Source of the DNA: Stephanodiscus triporus | Lineage: Eukaryota > Bacillariophyta > Thalassiosirophyceae > Thalassiosirales > Thalassiosiraceae | NCBI GenBank assembly: GCA_036939755.1 | Contig: JALLAZ010000156.1 | Span: 1-20,843, forward strand | Direction: 5' to 3' | DNA: 20,843 bases | Shown here: positions 1-9,301 of the stretch, in pieces | Layout of the letters: every line of letters starts with the position of its first letter | Numbering within the stretch: position 1 is the first letter of the stretch | Made by a program: the position numbers and the translations under genes | The notes under the pieces: model-generated | What the model saw: only the letters and a program-made list of their open reading frames with translations | Database searches by the model: none | Told to the model about the DNA's origin: nothing

Positions 1-303
1 ATGGTCGGTGGATGATCCTTTCGAAAAAAATCCAAGTGCCGCCGGCCCACCGTGTATTCTAGGTAGTACTCTACTACACCATAGAGTGTGTGTGAGTGTG
101 TGCGAGTGTTTTGCCTCCAGGGAAGCTGATCGGCAGAACAAATCAAGAGGCGCGGGGGAACACATGATGAAAGAATGGAGTTGCCCGCAAATGCCTTAAA
201 ACAGCCCCTGTCAGTTTTGACAGAGAATACAATGAGATGATACCGGAGCTGTCGAATGGAGAGTAGACTTGATGAGCGCTTACAGAGTTAACCCGCAAGA
301 ATC
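1..303. other. Upstream flank of the BTB-TLD gene, no gene seen
   Basis: I see no convincing gene here. A short GT-rich microsatellite lies at about 86-112. Just before the next gene, an in-frame TAA a few codons upstream of the ATG at 304 separates this stretch from the coding region. It presumably holds the promoter and 5' UTR of that gene, but I recognise no specific element. Confidence 0.5.
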
Positions 304-1188
304 ATGAAATTGGCATATTGCAATCTCAACGCTGCAGATGATGACCTCGTGGAAGTCAACGCTGGTGGAAAAATCGTAGTTGCCAAGCGATCTACCCTGA
401 CTCAAATTGAAGGGACCAGGTTGGAAGCATTGTTCAGTGGACGCTGGCGCTGGGACAAACTGATACAAAGAGACATCCACGGACGAATCTTCCTCGATGT
501 CAATCCTACTTGCTTCCGTGCAATTGTGGATTATCTCAATGAAGTGATGATTTCGTCTGAAGTCAGCCCCCCCAATCCTCCCAGTGCGGAAGACGAGTAC
601 ACATGCATTCTTCAACACCAGCTTGAGTTGTTTGGTCTTTTGGATAAGAAGGTGCCAACTATAGGCATTGAATCTACAGACAGCAACATCATCAAAGATG
701 ACGCACACTGGAAAATTCTTCATGATTGGCTAAAGGAAGATGGTTCGGATGGGGACTTGAGTCTCCTTTATCAAGGATCTCGCGATGGCCTGTCATCCTC
801 TGCCTTCCACTCCAAGTGCGACAACAAGGGCTGCACCCTCACTGTCATCGAAACAACTTGCGGTAAAGTCATTGGTGGGTATTCTAAAGCTCTGTTGGCT
901 GCAGTGCGGCCGACGAGGCCCTTCTTGTTCGCCCTCTCTGACATCAGCATTTCATCTCCATGCAAGATGAAATTGAAGTTTGCGGATAGCCCATATGCAA
1001 TCTGCTGTGGTTCAGATTATGGCCCAATATTTGGTGGAAATGACATGTATGTGAGGAATGATTCTAGAGTTGAAATTAATCCGGGAAAAAGCTACCACCC
1101 GGGGCCACTCGCTTATGGATCGTTTACCATCAAAGAAATTGAAGTCTTTCAAGTGACCGAATCATCACCTCCAGCAAAAATTGCTTAA
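304..1188 (+). CDS. BTB (KCTD/T1-type) plus TLD domain protein
   Basis: An intact single-exon gene of 294 residues. Residues about 15-112 read as a T1/KCTD-type BTB domain: a VEVNAGGKIVVAKRSTL start, then IFLDVNPTCFRAIVDYLNE, typical of the family's strand-and-helix core. Residues about 150-284 read as a TLD domain: AFHSKCDNKGCTLTVIE, GGYSKALLA, the PFLFALSD block, a YGPIFGGNDMYV segment and the usual closing FTIKEIEVFQV. Proteins of this architecture are common in diatoms. BTB domains of this class oligomerise and TLD domains are linked to oxidative-stress responses and V-ATPase binding in animals, but the role here is not known. The start is secure because an in-frame TAA lies four codons before the ATG. 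A broken BTB relative follows about 50 bp downstream. Confidence 0.9.
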   Translation: MKLAYCNLNAADDDLVEVNAGGKIVVAKRSTLTQIEGTRLEALFSGRWRWDKLIQRDIHGRIFLDVNPTCFRAIVDYLNEVMISSEVSPPNPPSAEDEYTCILQHQLELFGLLDKKVPTIGIESTDSNIIKDDAHWKILHDWLKEDGSDGDLSLLYQGSRDGLSSSAFHSKCDNKGCTLTVIETTCGKVIGGYSKALLAAVRPTRPFLFALSDISISSPCKMKLKFADSPYAICCGSDYGPIFGGNDMYVRNDSRVEINPGKSYHPGPLAYGSFTIKEIEVFQVTESSPPAKIA

Positions 1189-1234
1189 TCAAAAGGAAAA
1201 CAAATAAAATAAACTACTTAATAAATTACCGCTA

Positions 1235-1930
1235 ATCAAAAGGAACACATGCTGGGGGAAGAACACTGCAAGTTGAACTACTCACAAGGTTTACAGGAGA
1301 CATAAATGAAGCAATTAACGCAAACCAAAAGTGCCTCCTCCAGACCACGTCAGAAATGCTCCAGCTAGAAGAAAGTTTCAAGAACGAGCAAACATTCATC
1401 GAGAAATTTGCAAGTGGGGATGCAAAGGATGTTGTTGTTCTCAATGTCAGCGATGGTGTCATGGTCGTGACACGATCCACATAGTGCACTGCTGAGGATT
1501 CTGTTTTGGCCCAGCAATTTGATGATTCCAAGTGGACTGAACAAGGGTGCAACAGCCCGCGAGTGAAGAAATGGGCCAAAAACATTGAAGACACTCAAGA
1601 GGATGTGAGCAGTATTTTAGAAGAGAACAAGATCACTGGGTGCGAACTACTCCCCTTGGGTTGCAATAAAGAGTAGGGACTCTGGGTCTATAGTTGATGG
1701 AGGTTGAGAAGCTTGAAAAGTCCAGTCGGGATTTCGTAACGTTGATCGAACACAGTCCATACTGCTTTGGAAAGATTTTGGACTATCTTCACTCAAAGCA
1801 ACTTCATTCGCTAGGACTCCTTTCCGCAGAACCCACTTTGCCTGAAGTCCAAGATTCACAAAAGAAGAGGTTTGAGAAAGTTGTCAAGTACTACTTTCCT
1901 GGTGATAGTTCGGAGTTCATCTTGGGTTGA
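1235..1930 (+). pseudogene. Broken BTB/SAM-like gene, multiple disabling changes
   Basis: Translated pieces match the diatom BTB family in which a SAM-like segment interrupts the BTB fold. Piece one, from about 1241 to 1673, begins with a helical heptad-like region and runs through VVVLNVSDGVMVVTRST, then DSVLAQQFDDSKW and a SAM-like ILEENKITGCELL. Piece two, 1694-1930 in another frame, has DFVTLIEHSPYCFGKILDYL and ends RFEKVVKYYFPGDSSEFILG. The visible lesions are a TAG at 1482-1484 where the family has a hydrophobic residue after RST, a frame change with a short loss near 1668-1675, and a second TAG at 1691-1693. No ATG in a plausible position opens the first piece. It sits directly behind the intact BTB-TLD gene, but it is a different BTB subfamily, so it is not a simple tandem copy of that gene. 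Splicing around all three lesions looks unlikely. Confidence 0.8.
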
Positions 1931-2413
1931 AAAGATTGGAGCTATGCGGGGAACAGTTTTGTGTGAATCTTGAATGAGAGAATAATCTTGACAGATTCTA
2001 GAATTTGATTTTCTTGTTCTCAACAGGAGTGAGTTGGGATTTTATGGGAGTTAGGATGATTATCCCTATTCGTAATAAAACGTGAAGACATTTGCGGCAT
2101 AACAATGTACTGTTGATATTGTCATGTTCACTATCAGACAACACCCGTTTTTAGAGAAGTTGGCACCTAATACTACGCTAAACCTTCACCTCGGTTAGGG
2201 CCTGTTTGATGTCATCAAGTGTGATGAGGAGAGATTCAATGCCTGCACTTTTTCTCTTGCTCTAGATAATGCTACGGAGCCAGCGTCATCATCATCATTG
2301 TTTAAACGCCACTTTTATGTAAAGAATAAGCTCATGAGACAGATTTACTGCCAATCGCAACACAAAATCGTAGCCCAACCAGCCAAAAGAGAATACAACA
2401 AAGAAAATTAACC
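1931..2413. other. Intergenic, no gene seen
   Basis: AT-rich sequence without a credible reading frame. The last 70 bases are A- and CA-rich with few T, which looks like a diatom-style 5' leader for the small gene starting at about 2415. Confidence 0.5.
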
Positions 2414-2414
2414 A

Positions 2415-2749
2415 TGAGACTTCAATCTGTTGTGGCGATTCTGCTTCTTATCTCCGTTTGCCTTCTCTGGGTGAGTATAATTTTTTCGTTTCTTCTCGCG
2501 CTTCGCTGTTAATGCTTTTTACATCATCTAAATGTTTTCTTGTTTCCAATTACTCCAAAGGAGAGAGCACTTAGAGTGGACTTAAGGGGACCAAAGGCGC
2601 ATATTGGTTTGCATAAAGGGAAAGAAATTGCTCTTGCTTTGCACAAGAATGATGAAGACCCCTTTCCGTGTCATCGGCGTCGTCGTCGTCATCGGAAGAT
2701 AGACCAGGCCATATCGAATAGGATGGATATGCTTCATGTGACTCTCTAG
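2415..2749 (+). CDS. Small secreted-protein candidate, two exons, Arg-rich centre
   Basis: I do not recognise this gene. Exon 1 (about 2415-2470) encodes MRLQSVVAILLLISVCLLW, a textbook signal peptide with one Arg and a long hydrophobic core. A GTGAGT donor follows directly. Exon 2 (2561-2749) begins after a pyrimidine-containing stretch ending in AAG and stays open to TAG, adding 62 residues for about 81 in total. The mature part has alternating basic and acidic stretches, a single Cys and a run CHRRRRRHRK that could be a cleavage or nucleic-acid-binding site. The intron would be about 90 nt, normal for this window. Weak points are the AAG rather than CAG acceptor, the short length and the lack of any known relative. 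The ATG position is accurate to about one base. Confidence 0.45.
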
Positions 2750-2892
2750 GGCAGTTACCTCAGTCACAAGGCGCATGAGCTTTTCCATATGTTTGGATAG
2801 CTCCAGATGTTCAGGCATTCGCATTGTTCTTGATTAATAGCTGAAATAGCACAAGGTTGCGAGTTTTTTTGTCTTGCACCTTTCCCTAAAGA
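2750..2892. other. Short convergent 3' spacer
   Basis: The 143 bp between two facing stop codons must contain both 3' UTRs and polyadenylation sites. No hairpin terminator or gene is visible. Confidence 0.5.
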
Positions 2893-5175
2893 CTATTTAT
2901 CTTTGTCCTGTTTTTCCATGTTCTGCAACTCTTTGCTCAGATCCAGCGGACTGATTGCCAGATTGCTCAAAGCTGCCATGCCCATCAGACCGGCCGCCAG
3001 GTAACAGGTGGTATCGTATAAAAATGGCGTCGGGTCGACGGTTCCCGCGGGCGACAGCTCCAGCAATTTCTCGATGGTCAACGTCTTCGCTTCCGTCAAC
3101 ATACGAATCGCCTCGTCGTCTGCAATCGAAACCCCGAAGGTGCGTTCAAGTGCTGTTGCATCGTGCGCTTCAACTTTTAGTAGGAGATCGGACATGGCGT
3201 TGTCGTACGAGTAGGACCTGAGATAGGCCAATCCCACCGGACCGGCGACGGCGGATGCCGCCCACGCGGTGAGTGCCTTGCCGTGAATGGCGCCGGCATG
3301 TTTCTGTCCGAACAGATCGGCGATGTACGCAGGTAGAACGGAGAAGATTCCTGAGCAGACCGGCGGGGCAAACATGAGCGAGAGAAATACATCGGCGATG
3401 CAGACAATGTCGACTTATTCAAAGCACCATACCTCCGTAGAATGTGATCGCCAAAACAGATCCACCGTAGAACGTCATCAAATACGGCAGGGCATTCTCC
3501 TCGCCACCCCCGTCCCTAAATGCTAAATCGACTGCGGCATGACACAAGTAGGGGGCCATGCCGACGATCGGCGTTCCCAGGCCGAACAGGGCGTACGTGC
3601 GTCGTCTTCCCAAAATGTCGCTGATGGCGCTCCAACCGAATCTGCCGAGGGCCATGCCCACTCCGAGCGCGGAGACGTACCCGGTGGAAAAGGCGGGGGT
3701 GACAATCTCCGGGGCGACCCCGGCGAAGATGTCCGTGAGCATGAGCTTCGAGGACGACAGGAGCGCCAGGCCCCCGGTGGCGTTGCCGAAGACGGAGAGC
3801 CAGAGGAGGGGAAATTGCCTCGTGCCGGTAACGACGTAGGATGCCGAGAGGCCGACGTCGTCGGGTCGTCGATCGCCGGACGACGACCAGTTCGGAGGGG
3901 CCGATGCTGTCGTCGAGCGGTCCGTCGTCCGATCCTCGCAGTCGCTCGCGCATCGCCCCCCGTGAGGTTTCCAATCCGGATGCGGTATCCTAATGTACCG
4001 ACTCCCCACCGCCCCGATCGCGCCGCACAGCGCCCCCATGGACGCCATCGCCTTCGCGACGCCCGCGTCCCCCGTCCCGATCGCGTACACTCCCGGACCT
4101 GACGAGACGAGGGAGGGATCGGCGCACCTGACGACGTCCGCCGACGTCGCCAACACGACCGGCGTGCCCGGCGTGCCGATCGGCGACGTCGACGCGACGA
4201 CCAGGGAACCGTCGGGTAGGGTCGCGAGCTCCACCGCCATCGCGACGACGTCGTCCACCCCTATAATCGACGGAGGACGAAAGGGGCCGACGTACTCCGG
4301 CGCCACCGCGAAGCAATCGACGAGCGCGTGGATGATGCCCGGGGCGAGGGCCGCCCCCGCAACGAACGCCGACAGCGCGATGCCTGTGGCCAGCCTAAAT
4401 ATCACCCGCGCACGACGGAGGAGGGAGGGGGAGGGGGGACGAATCGCGGCGGGCGCAAATGGCAAATGAAGATTCCCATCTCGTCGTTACAAGAAGGGGG
4501 GAGAGGGAGGGGGGGGGGGGGGGCGCAACGACGCAGCACTCACCCCCTCCGATCCGGGAACCACTTCATCGCGCTCGTCACCGGCGTAAGGTACATCAAT
4601 CCCCATCCCACCCCCCCCATCGCGCCGTACCCGAGGTACACCAACGGGAGGCTGTGAGCCTCGATCCCGACGGACGTCGTCAACAAACCGCAACTCCAGA
4701 ACGCCGATCCGACCATGCCCGCGATCCTAGGGCCGACCTTCTCCACCCATCCCCCGAGGGCGCTCGTGGTCATCCCCAGCATTACCGCGGCGGTCGAGAA
4801 GACCGGGAGTAGGTCGACTTGCGTCCAATCGTTCGGGGCCGATACGACCACGCCCAACGTCCTGGACATGCCCGGCGTCCACATGCCGTAGGCGTACACG
4901 GTGCCGATGGACAGGTGGATGGCCATCGCGGGGGGGAGGGCGATCAGGAAACGGGAGGAGTCGTTGGACGACGGATCGAAGTCGGGGGGGGAGGTCGCGG
5001 CATCCTTGGAGAGGACCGACGGGGAGGAGGAGGACCGACGACTACGGCCGCCGCGTCCTTCTTCGACGTCGGACGACGACGACGACGACGACGTCCGCCC
5101 GTCGGATCTCGGCCAATGACGCGCGAGGAAGAGACGGCCGTGCCCCCTCGTCCGAGGTATCAGTCCAGCCAGCAT
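2893..5175 (-). CDS. MFS transporter, oxalate/formate antiporter-like
   Basis: Three exons, 4544-5175, 3433-4394 and 2893-3350, join in frame to about 683 residues. Donors are GTGAGT and GTATGG; the acceptors are TTTAG and CTCAG. Each junction restores the family sequence: WFPDRRG joins LATGIALSAF, and ITFYGG joins IFSVLPAYIADLFG. I count about twelve membrane helices, the first near residues 78-99 (PPAMAIHLSIGTVYAYGMW). The MFS signature GRFGWSAISDILGRRRTY lies between helices 8 and 9. The first 75 residues are Arg/Ser-rich with a TCG-encoded serine run, possibly a targeting or regulatory tail. A large loop of about 80 residues separates helices 5 and 6. The family moves small carboxylates or related anions, but the substrate cannot be read from sequence. 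Exons 1 and 2 are strongly CpG-rich. A two-gene model is unlikely given the restored junctions. Confidence 0.88.
4395..4543 (-). other. Intron 1 of the MFS gene with a poly-C tract
   Basis: A GTGAGT...TTTAG intron of 149 nt. On the coding strand a run of about 15 C lies some 20 nt after the donor (plus-strand G run at about 4509-4523). It has no assigned function; similar homopolymers recur in other introns of this window. Confidence 0.75.
5071..5095. repeat. GAC/TCG triplet repeat in MFS exon 1
   Basis: About seven consecutive ACG/GAC triplets on the plus strand, read as TCG serine codons on the coding strand, give the seven-serine run near residues 29-35 of the transporter. The same triplet is expanded in the deaminase and TPR-Aha1 genes. 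Confidence 0.85.
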
Positions 5176-5763
5176 TCGATAGAGGGGATGGGTTCGGGGG
5201 TGGTGCGGGGGTGGAGGAGAGACGCGAGTTTACTTATCGGACGATGCTCCGATGACGGTGCGGTGGCCAGGTCGGAAAGGACCATATCCTCGCTTTCGAC
5301 CATCTACCTTGGAGCCCTTATTTTAGAGTTTGCCGTCGCGCCTCGCACGGGCGTGGGCGGACTCCCGATAATTCCGGTGTTCTGCTTCCGACACTTCTTC
5401 TCTCTCTCCTCTCTTCGTTGACATCACCTCTCTGTTCGGTGTCTTCTCTCGTAGTAGTACAAAATCCATAACAATAATTTCTCAAGAAAGAGCACAAGAC
5501 ATTTGAATTTAATGTAAAACCTATCATCACTCTTAGCGAGAGGCTCAAATAAGACGACACTTGTTAAGACATAAGTAGTATTTGGTCTCACGATTCCCAC
5601 TTTTTTTTGTTCTGGGTTTCATGATGATGATGTGATGCCTTCATCGCTCCCCATAAAAAATACTAAACGAGATATCTTGAAAGATCCAACATTTCAACAC
5701 ACCCATTGCTTCATAGGAAAGCCCTTTCATTCAACAGATCACCGGGGTGGACAGTAAGAAAAG
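5176..5763. promoter_or_regulatory. Divergent promoter region, MFS gene and PAM2-like gene
   Basis: The 588 bp between two divergent start codons must contain both promoters. CpG-rich near the transporter, it turns AT-rich after about 5450. I see no certain TATA box or other named element, so the call rests on gene orientation alone. An in-frame TAA two codons before the ATG at 5764 ends any upstream extension. Confidence 0.45.
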
Positions 5764-6442
5764 ATGTTCCTTTCTCCCACGGCGCAAGCCTTCCAACCAG
5801 CCTTGGAGTTCGCAATCTTCAACGATGGCGTACCGTCCAGCGTCTTCTACGGCAGCCATCCCGAGCACGACGTCATACATCACATCCCCGACGAGGCGAT
5901 CGATGAGCTCTTCCCGCCCACTGCCGAGGAGGTACGTTCTTTTCCCTCCTCGATGGTCTCCATTCCCCACTCGATGATACATCCTAACATGCTCTTCCGA
6001 AACCACGTCTCCTCCTCCTCCGCATCGTATATTCCAGGTAGCCGAGATGGATGCCGCCGACGACTTCGTCGAGACGATGGCCTGGCTCGAGTACCTCGAC
6101 GAATGCGAAGAGGAGGCGAGGAACTCCTTCGCCGGATACAAGAAGCGATGGTCGACCCGCCGCGCGGAGGGCCTCCACGGGAAGCCCCACCCCCCCAAGA
6201 TGACGACGAGGGACCGCCATGACGGACACGACGGGGAGCCTACCCCCGCGGGCGGCGCCACCGGCGGGACGATCATGGTGGTGCCGTACGCCAAGACGAA
6301 CTTCGAGGTCAGGCCTCGCAAGGTCGAGGGCAGGATGATGTACGGCGCGGGTGGGGCCGGAAGGAGCTGCGCTGCCAAGAACGCCAAGGCGGGATTGCAC
6401 GGCCGTCGAGGGCTTATCCAGCAGCCGAGGAAGACCTACTGA
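5764..6442 (+). CDS. Small protein with N-terminal PAM2-like motif
   Basis: Two exons, 5764-5931 and 6038-6442, joined in phase 0 through a GTACGT donor and a TTCCAG acceptor, give 190 residues. The very N-terminus, MFLSPTAQAFQPALEF, fits the PAM2 pattern L-x-P-x-A-x-x-F-x-P used by proteins such as PAIP2, TOB, ataxin-2 and plant ERD15 to bind the MLLE domain of poly(A)-binding protein. An acidic helical stretch follows at about residues 42-80 (DEAIDELFPPTAEEVAEMDA and on to WLEYLDECEEEARN). The C-terminal half is Gly-, Arg- and His-rich with no fold I recognise. If the motif is real, the protein is a regulator of mRNA translation or turnover. The PAM2 call is inference from one short motif; the gene itself is well supported by splice restoration and by the in-frame TAA just before the ATG. 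Confidence 0.75.
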
Positions 6443-7063
6443 GTTACAAAATCACGTTTCGATTGATGTCTCTCCTGCTGTAGGTATACTGACTGCACAC
6501 TACTCTTCTCATGTGGAAATGCCGTCCAACCCATATGCCGGTCCTGAACAAAAAATGCAAGACAAAAATTATAAAAAAAAGCAAAAAAATAGGTGTGCCT
6601 GCCTCCCTCCCTGTCTGTGTACGCTCTACCCAAACATGTAAAAACAAACAAAGATAAAGAATCTATGTAAACATATTTATTGTCGCCGGCTAATATCTGT
6701 TCGAATCAAACGATGTCATCACAATTCAGCTGTGATTGCATTAACTCGTGCAGCAAAGGCAGGTACCATCACTAAGAGGTATGGGTACAATTCAGTTCCC
6801 ATGTTGCCCTGCTGTAACAATAGTTCCATGCACACTAGCCCGAGGAAATGCATCAACGCCCATTGTATTGGTGAACCAAACTCTTCACACCAGAGTCAAA
6901 GCGTTTAGAAGTTATCTTATCATGCAGCGGGGCAAATGGATTCAACAAGCTTTCCGTGTATAAACGGTGAGCATTGGACTGAGCGTGTTTGGACCAAACG
7001 ATGACATAAGGTGCGTGGGCAAAAAAACGTCAGCAAAAGTCACGAGACAATTATCGTCCGTCA
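6443..7063. other. Convergent 3' spacer, no gene seen
   Basis: The 621 bp between two facing stop codons are AT-rich with poly-A stretches near 6545-6590 and 6640-6660 that may belong to 3' ends. The open frames here are short and look random. Confidence 0.5.
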
Positions 7064-7728
7064 TCATTTATGTTTGCTTTTTTGGAGGATATGGTTTTGA
7101 CGACTGAGACGTACCATTAACACGCATAGCTCGGCGTCGCGAGATATTTGATCTTGTGCATTTTGGATCGAATCCTCGACTAGCGTGACATACCTCACAT
7201 TTGTCGTGACGTATCCTGTATCGAGAGAGAAAAGGGACAAAAAAATCATCAGAACGTTCAGGTGAGTGAAAATTACGACTCCCAATGATCTCGTTCGGAT
7301 GTAATTGTTCTCAGACTGTCTTGATTGATAGAAATGTATGTCTGGAGTCATCAACCCACTGACTGCTTACCATATGCTCTGAAATTATCCGATGAACACA
7401 GATAGCCAACCCAACACGCATCCATCCCCACCGCACCTGGTGCCTTCCACTTATTCTCTGCCAAGACTTCATACAATCGATGACACGCGGAGTGCAATAT
7501 GAATTGAAAACTGAGTCTACAGGGCCATTCCTCCATTAGCTTCGATGATCTATTCGCACCCGACGGCGAGATCACGTCCCCAAAAATGTCATCGTCGTCA
7601 TAGTAGTCGTCGTCATCGCGCATACCGCCGAAGTTGTAGAGGAGGTCGGATTCGACGCTGTTGACGTAGTCGCGAAGGTAGAGCGGCGATCCATCGCGGC
7701 TGACGACAGCAAGAGCAGCGATCGACAT
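7064..7728 (-). CDS. TRAPPC2L: TRAPP complex subunit 2-like protein (sedlin fold)
   Basis: Two exons, 7371-7728 and 7064-7215, joined through a GTAAGC donor and a TACAG acceptor in phase 1, give 169 residues. The N-terminus MSIAALAVVSRDGSPLYLR matches the conserved opening of TRAPPC2L (family form roughly I-A-V-[IV]-[SG]-R/K-[DN]-x-x-P-L-Y). The middle has the helix HSACHRLYEVL, then MDACWVGYLCSSDNFRAYG spliced to YVTTNVRYVTLVE, the family's strand pair. TRAPPC2L is a small adaptor in TRAPP tethering complexes at the ER-Golgi and Golgi, with a longin-like fold. The protein is longer than the usual ~140 residues, mainly through an acidic insert (about residues 36-65, DDDDYYDDDD). Its gene is divergent from the VAMP7-type SNARE gene. 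Confidence 0.85.
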
Positions 7729-8121
7729 GGACGAACAATATTTTATTCTAGGGAGGGACAGATCGAAGGTGAGTTTGTTGTTGCGTTGGTCAAGAGAACT
7801 GAATTGGAGATAAGTAATTTTTCCACATGTGTGACATTGTTAGCCAAAACAAAAATTACTTACGAATAATTAAGAAATACATATATTAAGTGAAATATAT
7901 AAAATTATAGTGGGTGCAATAACGCAATTTGGTCCAACCTTTTCGGGGGCTACCCCCTAGTGACCGTGACCACGTGTCAAGAGGCTGCTCTCTCTGGGGA
8001 CATTTTTTATTTCACTTTTCGTCTTCGTTCCATTTCCATCCAAGTTGGAGTCAAAACATAAACATCGTTGTCCCAGAAGTACTCTGATTCTTTCCCATTC
8101 CATATAATATCATTGCCTAAG
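7729..8121. promoter_or_regulatory. Shared divergent promoter, TRAPPC2L and VAMP7, with G-box
   Basis: The 393 bp between the divergent start codons hold both promoters. A G-box core CACGTG lies at 7971-7976 within the near-palindrome TGACCACGTGTCA (7967-7979), a typical bHLH or bZIP binding pattern. A small inverted repeat, GGGGGCTACCCCC, lies about 12 bp before it. Binding is inferred, not shown. Confidence 0.45.
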
Positions 8122-9205
8122 ATGACTTTAGTCTACGCCCTCGTTTCGCGGCAGAAAACGGTCCTCGCCGAATACACCTCAACGTCAGGTAAGGTCATCA
8201 TTCCGACCAGTTCAACCGGAATAAATCAGGTTCTTTTGGCACCACCGTCATGGACAATTTGTGCCACTTATCCTGGCACAGCGATGAGTTAGAGCCATGT
8301 TTATTGTACTTATTGCGAATTCTATTCTATCCATTCGCGCCCAAATATTTTTATCTCCGGTTTTCATTGCCTGCACAACAAGCAACAGGAAACTTCCCCA
8401 CCGTGACGCGAGTGCTGTTGTCAAAGATACCACCCGTTGATGGCCGAATGACCTACGTTTATGATGAATATGTGGTAAGAAAAAGACTGCATAATATTTT
8501 CGATTCTAGTACCAATTGTATTTTTTTCTTCTGATTTCCCTCCTTCTCCCACCTGCATTGATCATATTCATAAATACTCAAGTTTCATTACGTCGTAGAA
8601 GGGGGAATATGCTTCCTGTGCATGTCGGACGAACACAACAGACATCGCATCCCATTCGCCTTCCTCCAGGAGATCAAAGACCTCTTTCATTCCAAATACG
8701 GGGTGGAGGTCCCCCAACGCGCCATCGCCTTCAGCCTCAACGAGGAATTTTCGAAGGTGATTCAGGACCGTATGGATTATTACAACAATGCCGGTAGCAA
8801 CGTCGACGGTTTGTCCGCGGTGAAGAATCAGATTGAGGACGTGAAGGGCGTCATGGTCGAGAATATCGAGAAGGTGTTGGAGAGGGGGGAGAAGATCGAG
8901 CTGTTGGTGGATAAGACAGATAGACTCAATCAGCAGGCGTTCCAGTTTGTTAGTAATTCCAAGAAGCTGAGGACGGCCATGTGGTGGAAGAATGCGAGGT
9001 GGGCGGCCTTTTTGACCGTGGCTGGGGCGTTCCTTGTGTGAGTAGTGAGATAGATGCATGTGTTGTTTTTATTTTTGTTTTCGCCAATGAACGTTGTCAT
9101 AATAACTCAATTATGCAATCCGCACGCGTACTCCTCTCACTCAATAGATTTTTCGTGGCGGGAATGTTTTGTGGGTTCGATTTTCATAAATGCAAAGCCA
9201 AATAA
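8122..9205 (+). CDS. VAMP7: VAMP7-type longin R-SNARE
   Basis: Four exons, 8122-8188, 8389-8474, 8583-9037 and 9148-9205, join in frame to 221 residues, the usual VAMP7 length. Residues 1-115 form the longin domain (MTLVYALVSRQKTVLAEYT, later FHYVVEGGICFLCMSDE). Residues about 123-183 form the R-SNARE motif, with the zero-layer Arg at 152 in VLERGEKIELL and the juxtamembrane MWWKNARW. Exon 4 is easily missed: reading through its GTGAGT donor gives a stop after residue 203 with only half a membrane anchor. Splicing to ATTTTTCGTG completes the helix and a Cys-containing tail, CGFDFHKC. The family mediates fusion in late endosomal, vacuolar and plasma-membrane traffic. Plant VAMP72 proteins are the alternative name for the same class. 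Introns are 200, 108 and 110 nt. Confidence 0.93.
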
Positions 9206-9301
9206 TAGTCGATTCATATGTAAATTAGAGAGGTTGTTCTATTTTCTGTCTCTACCAGAGTCTCATTTTCAAGGCTTCGATCATTATCGTATTTAATTAA
9301 T
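9206..9301. other. Very short convergent spacer
   Basis: Only 96 AT-rich bases separate two facing stop codons, so the 3' UTRs of the SNARE gene and the lysine-rich gene probably overlap. Confidence 0.5.

Noticed and set aside
1482..1693. TAG read as an amino acid (stop-codon reassignment)
   Set aside because: TAG terminates the small gene at 2749 in normal fashion, and the same BTB copy also has a frame change. A pseudogene explains all of it.
3539..4102. 187-codon plus-strand frame over the MFS gene
   Set aside because: It lies opposite the transporter's second exon, has low-complexity Arg/Gly composition and no recognisable domain.
5731..6387. 218-codon minus-strand frame
   Set aside because: Antisense to the two-exon PAM2-like gene, whose splicing and start are better supported.
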